Below, piece by piece: positions 1 to 7,300 of a stretch of 64,000 nt of DNA. Both the position numbers and the translations under genes were made by a program. Below the pieces are notes generated by a model. The model had not been told where the DNA came from and did not search any database. It saw nothing but the letters and a program-made list of their open reading frames with translations. This DNA comes from Treponema sp. (GTDB lineage: Bacteria; Spirochaetota; Spirochaetia; Treponematales; Treponemataceae). The stretch covers positions 1-64,000 of the forward strand of contig JAEESZ010000006.1 of assembly GCA_016286535.1 (NCBI GenBank). The letters run 5' to 3'. Each line of letters starts with the position of its first letter. The first letter of the stretch is position 1.

Positions 1-2
1 TA

Positions 3-203
3 CCACCTCATTTTCATGCAAAATATGCTGGTCAAGAGGCATTAGTAGAAATAGAAAATTCTTGTGTACTAAAAGGAGCTATTCCATCAAATAAATTAAA
101 ATTGGTTTTAGCTTGGTCTGAATTGCATAAGCAGGAACTTAAAAATAGTTGGAATCAGGCTAAAAATATGGAATTACCAGAAAAAATAGATCCACTTAAG
201 TAA
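3..203 (+). CDS. DUF4160 domain protein (5' end missing)
   Basis: The frame is open from the window edge and ends in TAA at 201-203. The 66 visible residues begin PPHFHAKYAG and continue with a VEIE segment and the run KLVLAWSELHKQEL. This is the core and C-terminal end of the small DUF4160 family; the full protein is usually about 80-90 aa, so only the first residues are missing. DUF4160 genes very often sit directly before a DUF2442 gene, as here: ten bases separate the two frames and the second gene's Shine-Dalgarno starts inside this gene's stop codon. The pair is commonly suspected to be a toxin-antitoxin-like module. That role is inference; no catalytic motif is visible. Confidence 0.8.
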   Translation, partial: PPHFHAKYAGQEALVEIENSCVLKGAIPSNKLKLVLAWSELHKQELKNSWNQAKNMELPEKIDPLK

Positions 204-213
204 GGAGATACAA

Positions 214-495
214 ATGGAAGTTGTACAGGTTTTGCCTAAAGACAATTACAATATTTTCGTTTATTTCGTAGACGGAAAGATAAAAAAATATGATGTATCT
301 CATTTAGTAGGCAAAGGCGTTTTTTCTAAACTAAATGATTTAGATTTTTACATGAATAACTGTACTGTACTGAACGGAACTCTTGCATGGACATTGGATG
401 GTAAATACGATAAATACAATTGTATCGATATTGACCCTTATACAATTTACGAAAAAGGAATTGATGTAGAAGATCCTTTGGCGCATATTGCCTGA
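214..495 (+). CDS. DUF2442 domain protein
   Basis: This 93-residue protein is preceded by AAGGAG 6 nt before its ATG. It begins MEVVQVLPKDNYNIFVYFVDGK, keeps a DVSHLVGKGVFSKL segment and ends with ALAWTLDGKYD-like and DIDPYTIYEKG segments, the usual DUF2442 layout of a short beta-rich domain. It forms a two-gene operon with the DUF4160 gene just upstream. The family's biochemical role is not established; partnership with DUF4160 suggests a toxin-antitoxin or regulatory pair (inference). The stop codon lies 4 nt from the stop of the convergent Nudix gene, so there is no room for a separate terminator. Confidence 0.8.
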   Translation: MEVVQVLPKDNYNIFVYFVDGKIKKYDVSHLVGKGVFSKLNDLDFYMNNCTVLNGTLAWTLDGKYDKYNCIDIDPYTIYEKGIDVEDPLAHIA

Positions 496-499
496 TCAG

Positions 500-913
500 C
501 TACTTTATACTCTTAAAACCTATTTTCAATAATTCAACATCACCAGGACAAAATTCAAAATCGTCTATTTCGTTTTCAGTAATCCATTTGATTTCAGAAA
601 TTTCATTTTTATTGAAAACAGGTTCTTCTAATATTTCGCCATAATAAGCAACTGTAATATACATCAAATCATTAAGATACATTGTTCGTGAATGTAAATG
701 TGTCAGATTTTTTATATTGCAGTTTATCTCTTCTTTCACTTCTCGGATTACACAGTCTGTAAAATCTTCCCCAAATTCAAGATTTCCGCCAATTACTTCC
801 CAATAGCCTGGAAAATATTTTTTATTCATACTTCTTTTTGAAACTAAAATTTTTTTGTTGGATTTATCTATTGGCAAAAAAGCCGTACCAATCATTTGAA
901 TTTTATCTACCAT
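500..913 (-). CDS. Nudix hydrolase
   Basis: A 137-aa single-domain protein with a clear Nudix box near residues 42-64: G, five residues, E, seven residues, then REVKEE, with the usual later glycine replaced by N. The family hydrolyses nucleoside diphosphates linked to another group, using the box glutamates to bind Mg2+. The substrate cannot be read from the sequence; the small size resembles MutT-like house-cleaning enzymes. The ATG at 911-913 has no good Shine-Dalgarno. The gene lies head-on to the DUF2442 gene and just downstream (minus strand) of an attC-like palindrome, so it may be a mobile cassette gene. Confidence 0.88.
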   Translation of the reverse strand: MVDKIQMIGTAFLPIDKSNKKILVSKRSMNKKYFPGYWEVIGGNLEFGEDFTDCVIREVKEEINCNIKNLTHLHSRTMYLNDLMYITVAYYGEILEEPVFNKNEISEIKWITENEIDDFEFCPGDVELLKIGFKSIK

Positions 914-930
914 AATTACTTTTTTTATTT

Positions 931-977
931 CCTATACCACAAATGCAAACGACCGAAGGTCGTAACCTTTGTTAGGT
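931..977 (-). repeat. attC-like palindrome 1 (degenerate)
   Basis: Read on the minus strand it starts with ACCTAAC, which fits the integron core RYYYAAC, three bases after the TAA of the gene at 980-1690. It folds around a central ACGACC-TTC-GGTCGT-type hairpin and ends near CCTA/TAGG sequence. The distal core does not match GTTRRRY well, so this site is degenerate. Position immediately after a gene stop is the normal place for an integron attC. Confidence 0.35.
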
Positions 978-979
978 GA

Positions 980-1690
980 TTATTTTTTATACCCAGTAAG
1001 TTCAAAAAGTTGAGACAGATATTTCCAATAATTGTCAGCGCTTTTTTTATACTTTTTAATATTTTTATCTGATAAATCAAATTTATATGATTTATTGAAT
1101 ATTAAATAGTTAAAGAATTGGTATACTAATTTATCTGTTTCATTTAACTCTGAATATTTGATTTTTTCTAATTCATTCTTGTTTTCTAAAAATATATATT
1201 CTTGAATTCCTATATCTAAATCCATAATATAATAGTAAAATCTTTCATCAAATGTAGTTGGATCTTCTCGCGTATTTCCCCAAACTAACCACGGCCATAT
1301 ATCTAGTTCAAATTTCTGAATTGGTTTTTCATATTTTCCGTAATTAAAAGATCCTTGATTCCAAGCATTAGTTACAAGTTTTCCATCTTTGTCAAAAACA
1401 GCTTCTTCTCCAGTATCTTTTGTATAAACTTTGTTTTCCTCTTCTCCTCGCATTTTATGTATATTGTTTTCATATGTATTTTTAAGAATAAAATTTATGG
1501 CTTTCAGGTTTTCTTCCGGGACTTCTTCTTCAAGATTTACTCCTAATTTTTCCAAACCATTTTTTAAGCATAATTCCAATTTCTCTTCTGTATAAGATTC
1601 TTCAAATACTGATAAAATATTTTCTTGTGCACATAATGCAGTAATACATAATGTAATTATTAATAAAAATAAAAACACTTTTTTATTCAT
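980..1690 (-). CDS. exported hypothetical protein
   Basis: I chose the ATG at 1688-1690 because GGAGAA lies 4 nt upstream and the product then begins with a textbook signal peptide: MNKK, a leucine/isoleucine-rich core and ALCAQ as a likely signal-peptidase I site near residue 20. A longer frame extends upstream but adds only unlikely sequence running through the attC-like palindrome. The mature part is about 215 residues, rich in charged residues and aromatics, without a family I recognise. Probably periplasmic. The gene lies between two attC-like palindromes, each abutting a stop codon, so it is laid out like a one-gene cassette. Confidence 0.7.
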   Translation of the reverse strand: MNKKVFLFLLIITLCITALCAQENILSVFEESYTEEKLELCLKNGLEKLGVNLEEEVPEENLKAINFILKNTYENNIHKMRGEEENKVYTKDTGEEAVFDKDGKLVTNAWNQGSFNYGKYEKPIQKFELDIWPWLVWGNTREDPTTFDERFYYYIMDLDIGIQEYIFLENKNELEKIKYSELNETDKLVYQFFNYLIFNKSYKFDLSDKNIKKYKKSADNYWKYLSQLFELTGYKK

Positions 1691-1727
1691 TTTATTCTCC
1701 TTAAGAAGCATCCCAGTGCGGGCGTCA

Positions 1728-1791
1728 ACATAACAACGAGTTAAACCGCACAGGCCCTGAGCCTGTGTCGGCTTTGAACTTCTTGTTAGGT
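1728..1791 (-). repeat. attC-like palindrome 2
   Basis: On the minus strand this 64-nt element begins ACCTAAC (matches RYYYAAC), its first base overlapping the stop codon of the ToxN-like gene, and ends GTTATGT (one mismatch to GTTRRRY). Between them are long imperfect arms: TAACAAGAAGTTC pairs with GTTTAACTCGTTGTTA, then GACACAGGC with GCCTGTGC, closed by a small loop. Unpaired bases along the arms are typical of attC sites, where they set strand choice by the integrase. Confidence 0.55.
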
Positions 1792-2078
1792 TAATTTTTA
1801 CATTTACCAGAATATTCCTTACACTTTTCTTCAAGTAATTTAAAGTCGTTACATCTTTTTGCAAGCGGAGTCGAATTACCATTTTTCATTTTTTTGTGTT
1901 TCTCTTTGAAAGAAGAAAGAGGTGCAAAATAATCTAATCCATTTACTGTCAAAATAATTCCGATATATTTTCGCTCATTTTCTTGATTTTCTTTTTTGTT
2001 ATGAAACAAATGTGGAGCAAAAGGAACAAGATGATCAATGTATGAGTTTTCTATTTCATAAATTTTCAAGTTTTCCAT
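1791..2078 (-). CDS. ToxN/AbiQ-family type III toxin, internally shortened
   Basis: A 95-residue protein with GGAGAAA just before the ATG at 2076-2078. Its first 62 residues match the N-terminal part of ToxN/AbiQ endoribonucleases: a YEIENSYIDHL start, then KYIGIILTVNGLDYFAPLSS and KEKHKKMKN. Its last residues, RCNDFKLLEEKCKEY, match the conserved C-terminal end (CNFSLLEEKYRDF in Pectobacterium ToxN). Known family members are about 165-180 aa, so roughly 75-80 central residues are missing in frame. The gene follows a promoter, tandem RNA repeats and a terminator, the standard type III toxin-antitoxin order. In the family, ToxN cuts RNA and is held inactive by the repeat RNA. With the centre missing, this copy is probably inactive, though a minimal variant is not excluded. 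Confidence 0.75.
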   Translation of the reverse strand: MENLKIYEIENSYIDHLVPFAPHLFHNKKENQENERKYIGIILTVNGLDYFAPLSSFKEKHKKMKNGNSTPLAKRCNDFKLLEEKCKEYSGKCKN

Positions 2079-2089
2079 ATTTTCTCCAT

Positions 2090-2118
2090 AAAAAAAAGGC
2101 AAGCTCTAGGCCTGCCTT
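2090..2118 (-). terminator. terminator between repeat RNA and ToxN-like gene
   Basis: On the minus strand AAGGCAGGC and GCTTGCCTT form a 9-bp stem (one G-U) around a 5-nt loop, followed by eight U. It ends transcription of most repeat RNA before the toxin gene, the usual way type III loci set an excess of antitoxin RNA over toxin mRNA. Confidence 0.85.
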
Positions 2119-2220
2119 GTTAAGTTTCGCGCATAAAGGCCGCGATATGCCTCGTGTAAATTCCTTATTAAGGTCAAGGGAAACCTCTTATAACTTGCTC
2201 TTTAGAGGAGAGCGAGCCTC
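2118..2220 (-). ncRNA. ToxI-like tandem-repeat antitoxin RNA (three diverged units)
   Basis: Three units of 33, 34 and 36 nt follow each other on the minus strand: 2188-2220, 2154-2187 and 2118-2153. Each begins GAGG and has a short stem-loop whose loop carries CCTnTA-type sequence (CCTCTAA, CCTTAAT, CCTTTAT). Each ends with an A/T-rich tail of the form AAnTTAnA. Stem bases differ between units but stay mostly paired (GCTCT/AGAGC, TTCC-TT/AAGGAA, CGCG/CGCG). Known ToxI repeats are also about 34-36 nt, but are usually nearly identical in sequence. The RNA would start about 10 nt after the -10 box and stop at the terminator at 2090-2118. Confidence 0.65.
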
Positions 2221-2230
2221 ACTAATAAAT

Positions 2231-2259
2231 TTTATAACATGGAAAGCCTTTCTTGTCAA
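2231..2259 (-). promoter_or_regulatory. sigma70-type promoter of the repeat RNA
   Basis: On the minus strand, TTGACA (2254-2259), a 17-bp spacer and TATAAA (2231-2236). The -35 hexamer overlaps the stop codon of the lipoprotein gene at 2256-2729. It is one of the strongest-looking promoters in the window, as expected for an antitoxin RNA. Confidence 0.85.
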
Positions 2260-2729
2260 TAATATGTAAACTCAGCTACATTGCTCCATGCACTTTCTTT
2301 GACATTGTTTGCGGCACTTGTCACTTTAAGCCAGAAATAATACTTTTTTCCATTGACAGGTACTAAATATGGCCCTCTGAATAACTCACTGGAATAAAAG
2401 TTTACGGTTCGTGTATTTGCTCCGGATTCAACAGTGGTATAATTAATGTTGTCATCATAAATTGCCTGTGAAGAATCATTTGTTGTCGAATATCCAAGTA
2501 CTGCTTTAGTTGCTCCATCAAGACCTGTTTCGCCATTGTAGCTGAATGTAATGTTAACATCACAGGTAAGTTTGTTATCAGTCATAGAATTGATAACCAA
2601 ATTTGTTGGTGCATTAAGTTTAGATGTGGAATTCCCGTCATCTTCATTTGTTGAATTTTTGCATCCAGTAAATGCACATGACAGAACCAATGCGGCAAGA
2701 ATTGCCACGATTTTAAGATTTTTTTTCAT
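2256..2729 (-). CDS. small lipoprotein with fibronectin-III-like domain
   Basis: The ATG at 2727-2729 has CCTCC (GGAGG on the coding strand) 5 nt upstream. The product is 157 aa: a signal peptide (MKKNLKIVAILAALVLSC), a lipobox around FTGC near residue 22, a short polar linker, then about 110 residues with fibronectin-III-like features. These include APTNLVINS near the start of the domain, WLKVTSAANN and a closing SAWSNVAEFTYY. Expected at the outer face of a membrane; no enzymatic motif. The leader contains a chain of strong hairpins (2761-2836). Confidence 0.7.
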   Translation of the reverse strand: MKKNLKIVAILAALVLSCAFTGCKNSTNEDDGNSTSKLNAPTNLVINSMTDNKLTCDVNITFSYNGETGLDGATKAVLGYSTTNDSSQAIYDDNINYTTVESGANTRTVNFYSSELFRGPYLVPVNGKKYYFWLKVTSAANNVKESAWSNVAEFTYY

Positions 2730-2760
2730 AAAATCCTCCAACGATTTTATTTTTGATTTT

Positions 2761-2836
2761 TTGGGCGAAGTCGAGTGTAACAAGACTTCGCCCAAAGGAC
2801 TCTTTCAAGTCCTTTGGGTAGTGTACACTACCCAAA
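2761..2836 (-). other. chain of three overlapping perfect hairpins in lipoprotein leader
   Basis: Three hairpins overlap head to tail: 2813-2836 is a perfect 24-bp palindrome; 2791-2801 pairs with 2808-2818 (CCCAAAGGACT); 2761-2772 pairs with 2784-2795 (TTGGGCGAAGTC). Neighbouring hairpins share the CCCAAA/TTTGGG arms, so forming the middle one excludes full formation of the outer two. It lies 32 bp upstream of the lipoprotein start. Confidence 0.7.
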
Positions 2837-2842
2837 TTTTTA

Positions 2843-2917
2843 GAGAAAAATTTGTTGGATGATTTACCTTATCGACGACAAGTGGCGCAGTGCGCCATCA
2901 ACCTAACAAATCTTCTC
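2843..2917. repeat. long imperfect inverted repeat with inner hairpin
   Basis: The 21-nt arms 2843-2863 and 2897-2917 are complementary with a few mismatches. Between them is a perfect inner hairpin TGGCGCA-G-TGCGCCA (2883-2897). The arms contain GTTGGAT and ACCTAAC, which resemble integron core sites but in reversed order. From 2918 to about 3020 I see nothing else recognisable. Confidence 0.6.
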
Positions 2918-3023
2918 CCTATCCACAGTAAGATATTATACCAGAAAAAAGTGTAGATATAATCCAGACTGTAGAAGTAGTCAATTCCCTAGTATATCAC
3001 AAAAAAGGAGAAAGACAAAAAAA

Positions 3024-3207
3024 GGGGATGGGCGTTTCCCTCGCGGCAAGGCCGCTTCGGGTCGCTATGTCCGCCCTTCGCTAACGCTCACCGCCCCTTC
3101 GCTCAAAAGGCTCCGACAGAAGCCTTCCGCCCGGAGCATTCTTTGTAGCCTTTTGCCGGCTTTCAGCCGTCGCTTTCGGGGCGGCAAGGGGCTCCCAGCG
3201 CTAACGC
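3024..3207. repeat. GC-rich intergenic repeat island
   Basis: About 180 bp of strikingly GC-rich sequence inside AT-rich DNA, with short palindromes and repeated GCTAACGC-type words. Its last 26 bases (3182-3207) recur exactly at 4337-4362. No coding potential is convincing, although a frame from it runs in phase into the lipoprotein gene at 3285. Similar GC-rich palindromic blocks occur at 8088-8240 and 23828-23960. Confidence 0.6.
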
Positions 3208-3284
3208 AAAAATTTAAACTATTGACAAAATTCAGTTTTGATAAAAATATAAGAGTATTAAAAGTTATAACTCAGGAATCTTTT

Positions 3285-3740
3285 ATGAAAAAAATAATTT
3301 TCTTTATGCTTATAGCATTCTCTTCTTTTTCTTTCTTTTCTTGTTCAGGTTTATTTGAATTTTTTCAGGGAACCTTTAATTCAGCCTCTGATTACGCTGC
3401 TTTTCCAGAAACAGATGTTTCAAAATATAGAATTAACCGGGGCTTCTGTTTTCCAGAAAACACTCCTCCATACGACATAATTACCTGTCTTGGTGGAATT
3501 AATAAGCAAAACTCACTTACTCACTTTAATTACAATGATTCAACAGGAAAGGTTTATGGAAATACCTGGACAGATGTAAAAATCTCTTATTCGAAAGAAG
3601 ATGACAACGAATATTATATTGTTACCATTTATAATTCAGAAGACAGTTTTTCTTTTCCTTTTACGTTTAATCTATACGAGGGAGTAACAGAAATCACAAA
3701 TACAGATCAGTCTTTTACTATTTATACTAAAACTAAATAA
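3285..3740 (+). CDS. small lipoprotein, unknown function
   Basis: The ATG at 3285 follows AGGAA by 6 nt and gives a 151-aa product starting MKKIIFFMLIAFSS, with a lipobox-like SFFSC around residues 15-19. An upstream extension of the same frame runs through the GC-rich repeat island and is unlikely to be translated. The mature part has alternating hydrophobic and polar residues (a likely beta protein) and no motif I recognise. It is convergent with the lipoprotein gene at 3747, which has a similar size and signal, and together they form a small lipoprotein pair. Confidence in the gene is good; there is no functional assignment. Confidence 0.65.
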   Translation: MKKIIFFMLIAFSSFSFFSCSGLFEFFQGTFNSASDYAAFPETDVSKYRINRGFCFPENTPPYDIITCLGGINKQNSLTHFNYNDSTGKVYGNTWTDVKISYSKEDDNEYYIVTIYNSEDSFSFPFTFNLYEGVTEITNTDQSFTIYTKTK

Positions 3741-3746
3741 CTGATT

Positions 3747-4294
3747 TTACTCTAATGGTATAAGCTGCTTAATGTTTATGGTATTTGTGTTTACTGTTAT
3801 AGAATAATAAATATTTTCATCCTCTAAATAGTTTAAATCATTCTTTGTAGTTGTGCCCTCAATATAGTAATCAGAATCTGTGTTCCAGTTCTGAACTTCT
3901 TTGCTTTCTCCTTTAGTTAAAATGCAGGAGAATTCCTCAACTGTCCTGTCCAGAAGAGTAATCGGATTCTGACAATCTAGCTGATTTATTACGGTAAAAG
4001 TAATCTTTGTTGCATTGTTAATTTCTAATGTGTTTTCGTCAGGATATTTTAGTAAGTAGCGGAAATTAAGATTATCAATAACTTTATAACTTCCAACAAC
4101 AGTAATTGAAAGTGTGTCATTAGCTGGTATGGTATATTTTTCAGTTTTTGTATCATTGATTACAAATGATAATTCCTGAGCAATATCTGTGTTATTTGTT
4201 ATTGTTATGTTGCGTGTTGGTCCTATAATTCCAGCACAATTAGTAAAAAGAGAAATAAAAAATAATACGAAAATGTTAATAATATTTTTTTCAT
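3747..4294 (-). CDS. lipoprotein with reading-frame break in poly-A at its start
   Basis: The body encodes about 175 residues of a beta-rich lipoprotein (lipobox-like FTNC after a hydrophobic stretch, then NITITNNTDIAQEL and a PANDTLSITV segment). The natural start, ATG at 4292-4294 with GGAG upstream, is out of frame with this body because the start codon is followed by seven A (4285-4291); eight would restore the frame and give MKKNIINIFVLFF. In the present frame the only available start is a TTG at 4311-4313, which has no Shine-Dalgarno. Either a homopolymer sequencing error, a recent mutation, or a phase-variable switch. No function can be assigned. Confidence 0.6.
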
Positions 4295-4336
4295 AAAAAA
4301 ACTCCGTGAACAATAATAATTCTAACTCCCTGCGGT

Positions 4337-4362
4337 CGGCAAGGGGCTCCCAGCGCTAACGC
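4337..4362. repeat. 26-bp copy of the GC-rich repeat end
   Basis: Exact copy of 3182-3207 in the same orientation, lying between the lipoprotein start and the end of the GH13 gene. The two lipoprotein genes are therefore bracketed by the same repeat. Confidence 0.7.
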
Positions 4363-4375
4363 CGAGCTAATTGCT

Positions 4376-7300
4376 TTATTTTTTAGCTTGAGTCTTTGTG
4401 GTCTTTTTTACACTTGCCGTCTTTTTTGACTCTTTTGCATTAGCAGTCTTCTTTGAGGCCTTTTCAGTTTTTTTCAAGGTGTCCGAAGTTTTTTTAGAGG
4501 CTTCTGCACTTTTCTTCGAAGTCTTTGGACTTTTTTTCGAAGCTTTTGCAGGCTTTTTGATGGCTGTTTTTGGTTCAAACTCTTTAAGAAGATTTTCGCA
4601 CTTATAGGCGGCCTTTGTTTTTGCTGCAGAAAGAGTCTTAAATAGACTGAATACCAGTTTTGCATTTGCGGCAGTCTGTGGCAGGGCCGCAAGCAGAATG
4701 ATTTTATTCAGACTGTCATCGCTTAATTCCTTGTTGAACCACCAGATGTTATCAAAGTTATTGGCACCAGAAAGAATATAACAGTATTTACCTGTCATAA
4801 GCAGTTTGCAAATCTTATAAGCAGCCGCCTTTTCATCCTTTTTAATGTCTGCAGCATTTGTGGCAGAAGAAAGAATAAAGAGTTTTGTAAGGCTGCTGCG
4901 TAAATCTTTTTCTGAAAGATTTTCTTCGCGAAGGTATTCGTTAAATTTGCGGCCAAGGGCAAACTTCTGACAAAGGCCTTTTTCTGCAAGGCTTCCGCTC
5001 AATGCCCAGCAAAGAAGATTTTTTTCAAGCTCAGCATCACACACTTCCATAAGGGAAGCAAAACTTTCGCTGTCGTTTGCGGCAGCTGCTTTTAAAAGGG
5101 CCTTTTGCAATTGTGCAGGTATTTTTCCTTTCTTTAAATTATGAATTGCTGCAAGTTTTTTAATTCTTGTACTAACAGCAGAAACTTCCTTTTCGGCATC
5201 AATCTTTATAGAAGAATCTTCTGCCTTTGCAAATTTTGAAGCAAGCTTAAAGAAAGCAATCATTTCTTCTTTTGCATCTGTCAAAACTGTGCTTACTTTT
5301 TTAGCAGAGCATTTTTCTTCAAACTGGGCAAAAAGCGGAGTCATCACTTTAGAAATATATTCTGCAAATGCTGCATATAAATCTTTGTAAATAATTTCCT
5401 GCCATGCAGTTTCTATATCTTCACAGCCCCTGCCGTTTAAGTATTCACACAAAATTCTGTAGCGGCCATCTGCTTCGTCGCTTACCTGCTGAACATTCAT
5501 GTAAACCTGATATTCAAAACCATTGAGCATTACGAACATACCTTTTTCGCAAATTTCGCTGCTCTTACGAATAAACCAGAGTCTGCTCTTATGTTCCTGG
5601 AAAATACAGTACTTGTCGTCTTCGGCAGTAAGATTAAGCCCTTCTGAAATACTGCGGGTCTTCATTACAACTTCATCACCATTTCCGGTTTTTACGGCAT
5701 ATGGGTCTGATTGTTTAATCCATCCGTGAGCCTGATCATACTTGTTATTATAGAAAACAATTGCGCGTTCATTTCCACAGCCGTTAGAGTAGGCAAAAAC
5801 ATTTTCGTTTACGTGGCCGTCTTCCCATAAGTCATAAAGAAGGAAGTTATCTACTCCAGAGAAGAGGTAACGTTTTTTCATCAATGGGAAAATATCATGC
5901 CAGTGGCGGTCCACCAGATACTGACTTGCCTTTTCATCTTTGTAAGCCTTTGTGTATTCCATGCCATATTTTTCGGTAAAGCCTTCAATCTGGCCGTGGC
6001 CAAACATTGGAAGTCCCGGCATGGTAATCATCAGAGTACAAACACCAAAGTATTTGTCGCCGTCACCAAACTGGGCAATGGCAGTTTCCTCATCAGGATT
6101 GTTCATGAAGTTTACATAGCGCTTAAGCACCTGAGGGTCAAAGGTGATTGTGTTTTTGATTGTATCGCGGTATTTTTGATTTTCTTCCTTTTTAAGCATG
6201 TTCATAAAGGCTGAATTGTAAACGCGGTGCATGCCAAGAGTCCTTACAAAGTAGCCTTCCATCATCCAGAAAGCTTCTGCCAGAAGAAGGGTATCAGGAC
6301 ATTCTTTTGCAACCCGGTCAACAACTTCCCGCCAGAATTCATTTGGAATGGCGTCGTTAAACTGCTGTGTACTTAAGCCTGTCTCCGACCTCGTTGCAAT
6401 GTCTCCTCCGTGTCCTGGTTCAGGATACCAGAGGCGGCGGATAGATTTTTTTGCCAGTACCATAGCCGCATCAAAACGGATAATAGGGAAGTTGTGGGCA
6501 ACGTGTAAAATCTCCTGCATAACTGCTTCGCGGGCCTGTGGATTTAAGAAGTCAATCTGTGCCGTATCGTTCCATGGAAGTCCTGTTCCGTCATTTCCAT
6601 GGTAGATATAGCGGGTGTCTCCAGTCTGATTATCAACCCGCTTAAAAACTACAGAACAGTCATTTTTGCTGTAGTAGTGGTCTTCAAGGAAAAGCGAGAT
6701 GCGGCCGTCCTGAGAAAGGTTTTCGCCGTTATAAGTGTACTGAGGAAAAGGATTGTCGCGGCGCTGAATAAAGTAGTCCGGGTGATTAATAACCCAGTCG
6801 CCGTCCATACCTGTATGGTTTGGAACCATATCGGAAGCAAGGCGGATTCCTCTTTGCCAGCAGCGCTGACGTAAGTTTGCAAGGGCATCCCAGCCGCCTA
6901 TGTTCTGTGCAATGTTATAATCGTAAAGAGAATAAGCCGAAGCAGCTGCTTCCGGATTACCGCAAATCTGCTTAATACGGCGGCTTGCTTTTGAGCGTTC
7001 CCAAAGTCCAATGAGCCAGAGGCCGGTAAATCCTTCGTCGCGCAGCTTATCCAGCTCGGCATCTGGAATCTGGTCCAGACGCGTAATAGGGTAGCCGTAC
7101 TGCTTTGTAAGCTGGTCCAGCCATACAAGCACGGTTTTTGCCATAAGAATAACATTTGGCATCCAGGCAGAATCGGCAGAAAAGCGCTCATATTCATTCA
7201 TCAGATTTTCAAAGGAATAAGGCACCATATCGGGTAAATCGCCGCCGCCAAAACCCTGCCAGGCAGCTTTTTCTTCTTCCGAGATTGTATCCATGCCGGC

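Noticed and set aside
2854..2907. Possible third attC site (GTTGGAT ... ACCTAAC)
   Set aside because: The two core words are in the reverse order (GTTRRRY first, RYYYAAC last), so the fold would be inside-out for an integrase. Reported as an inverted repeat instead.
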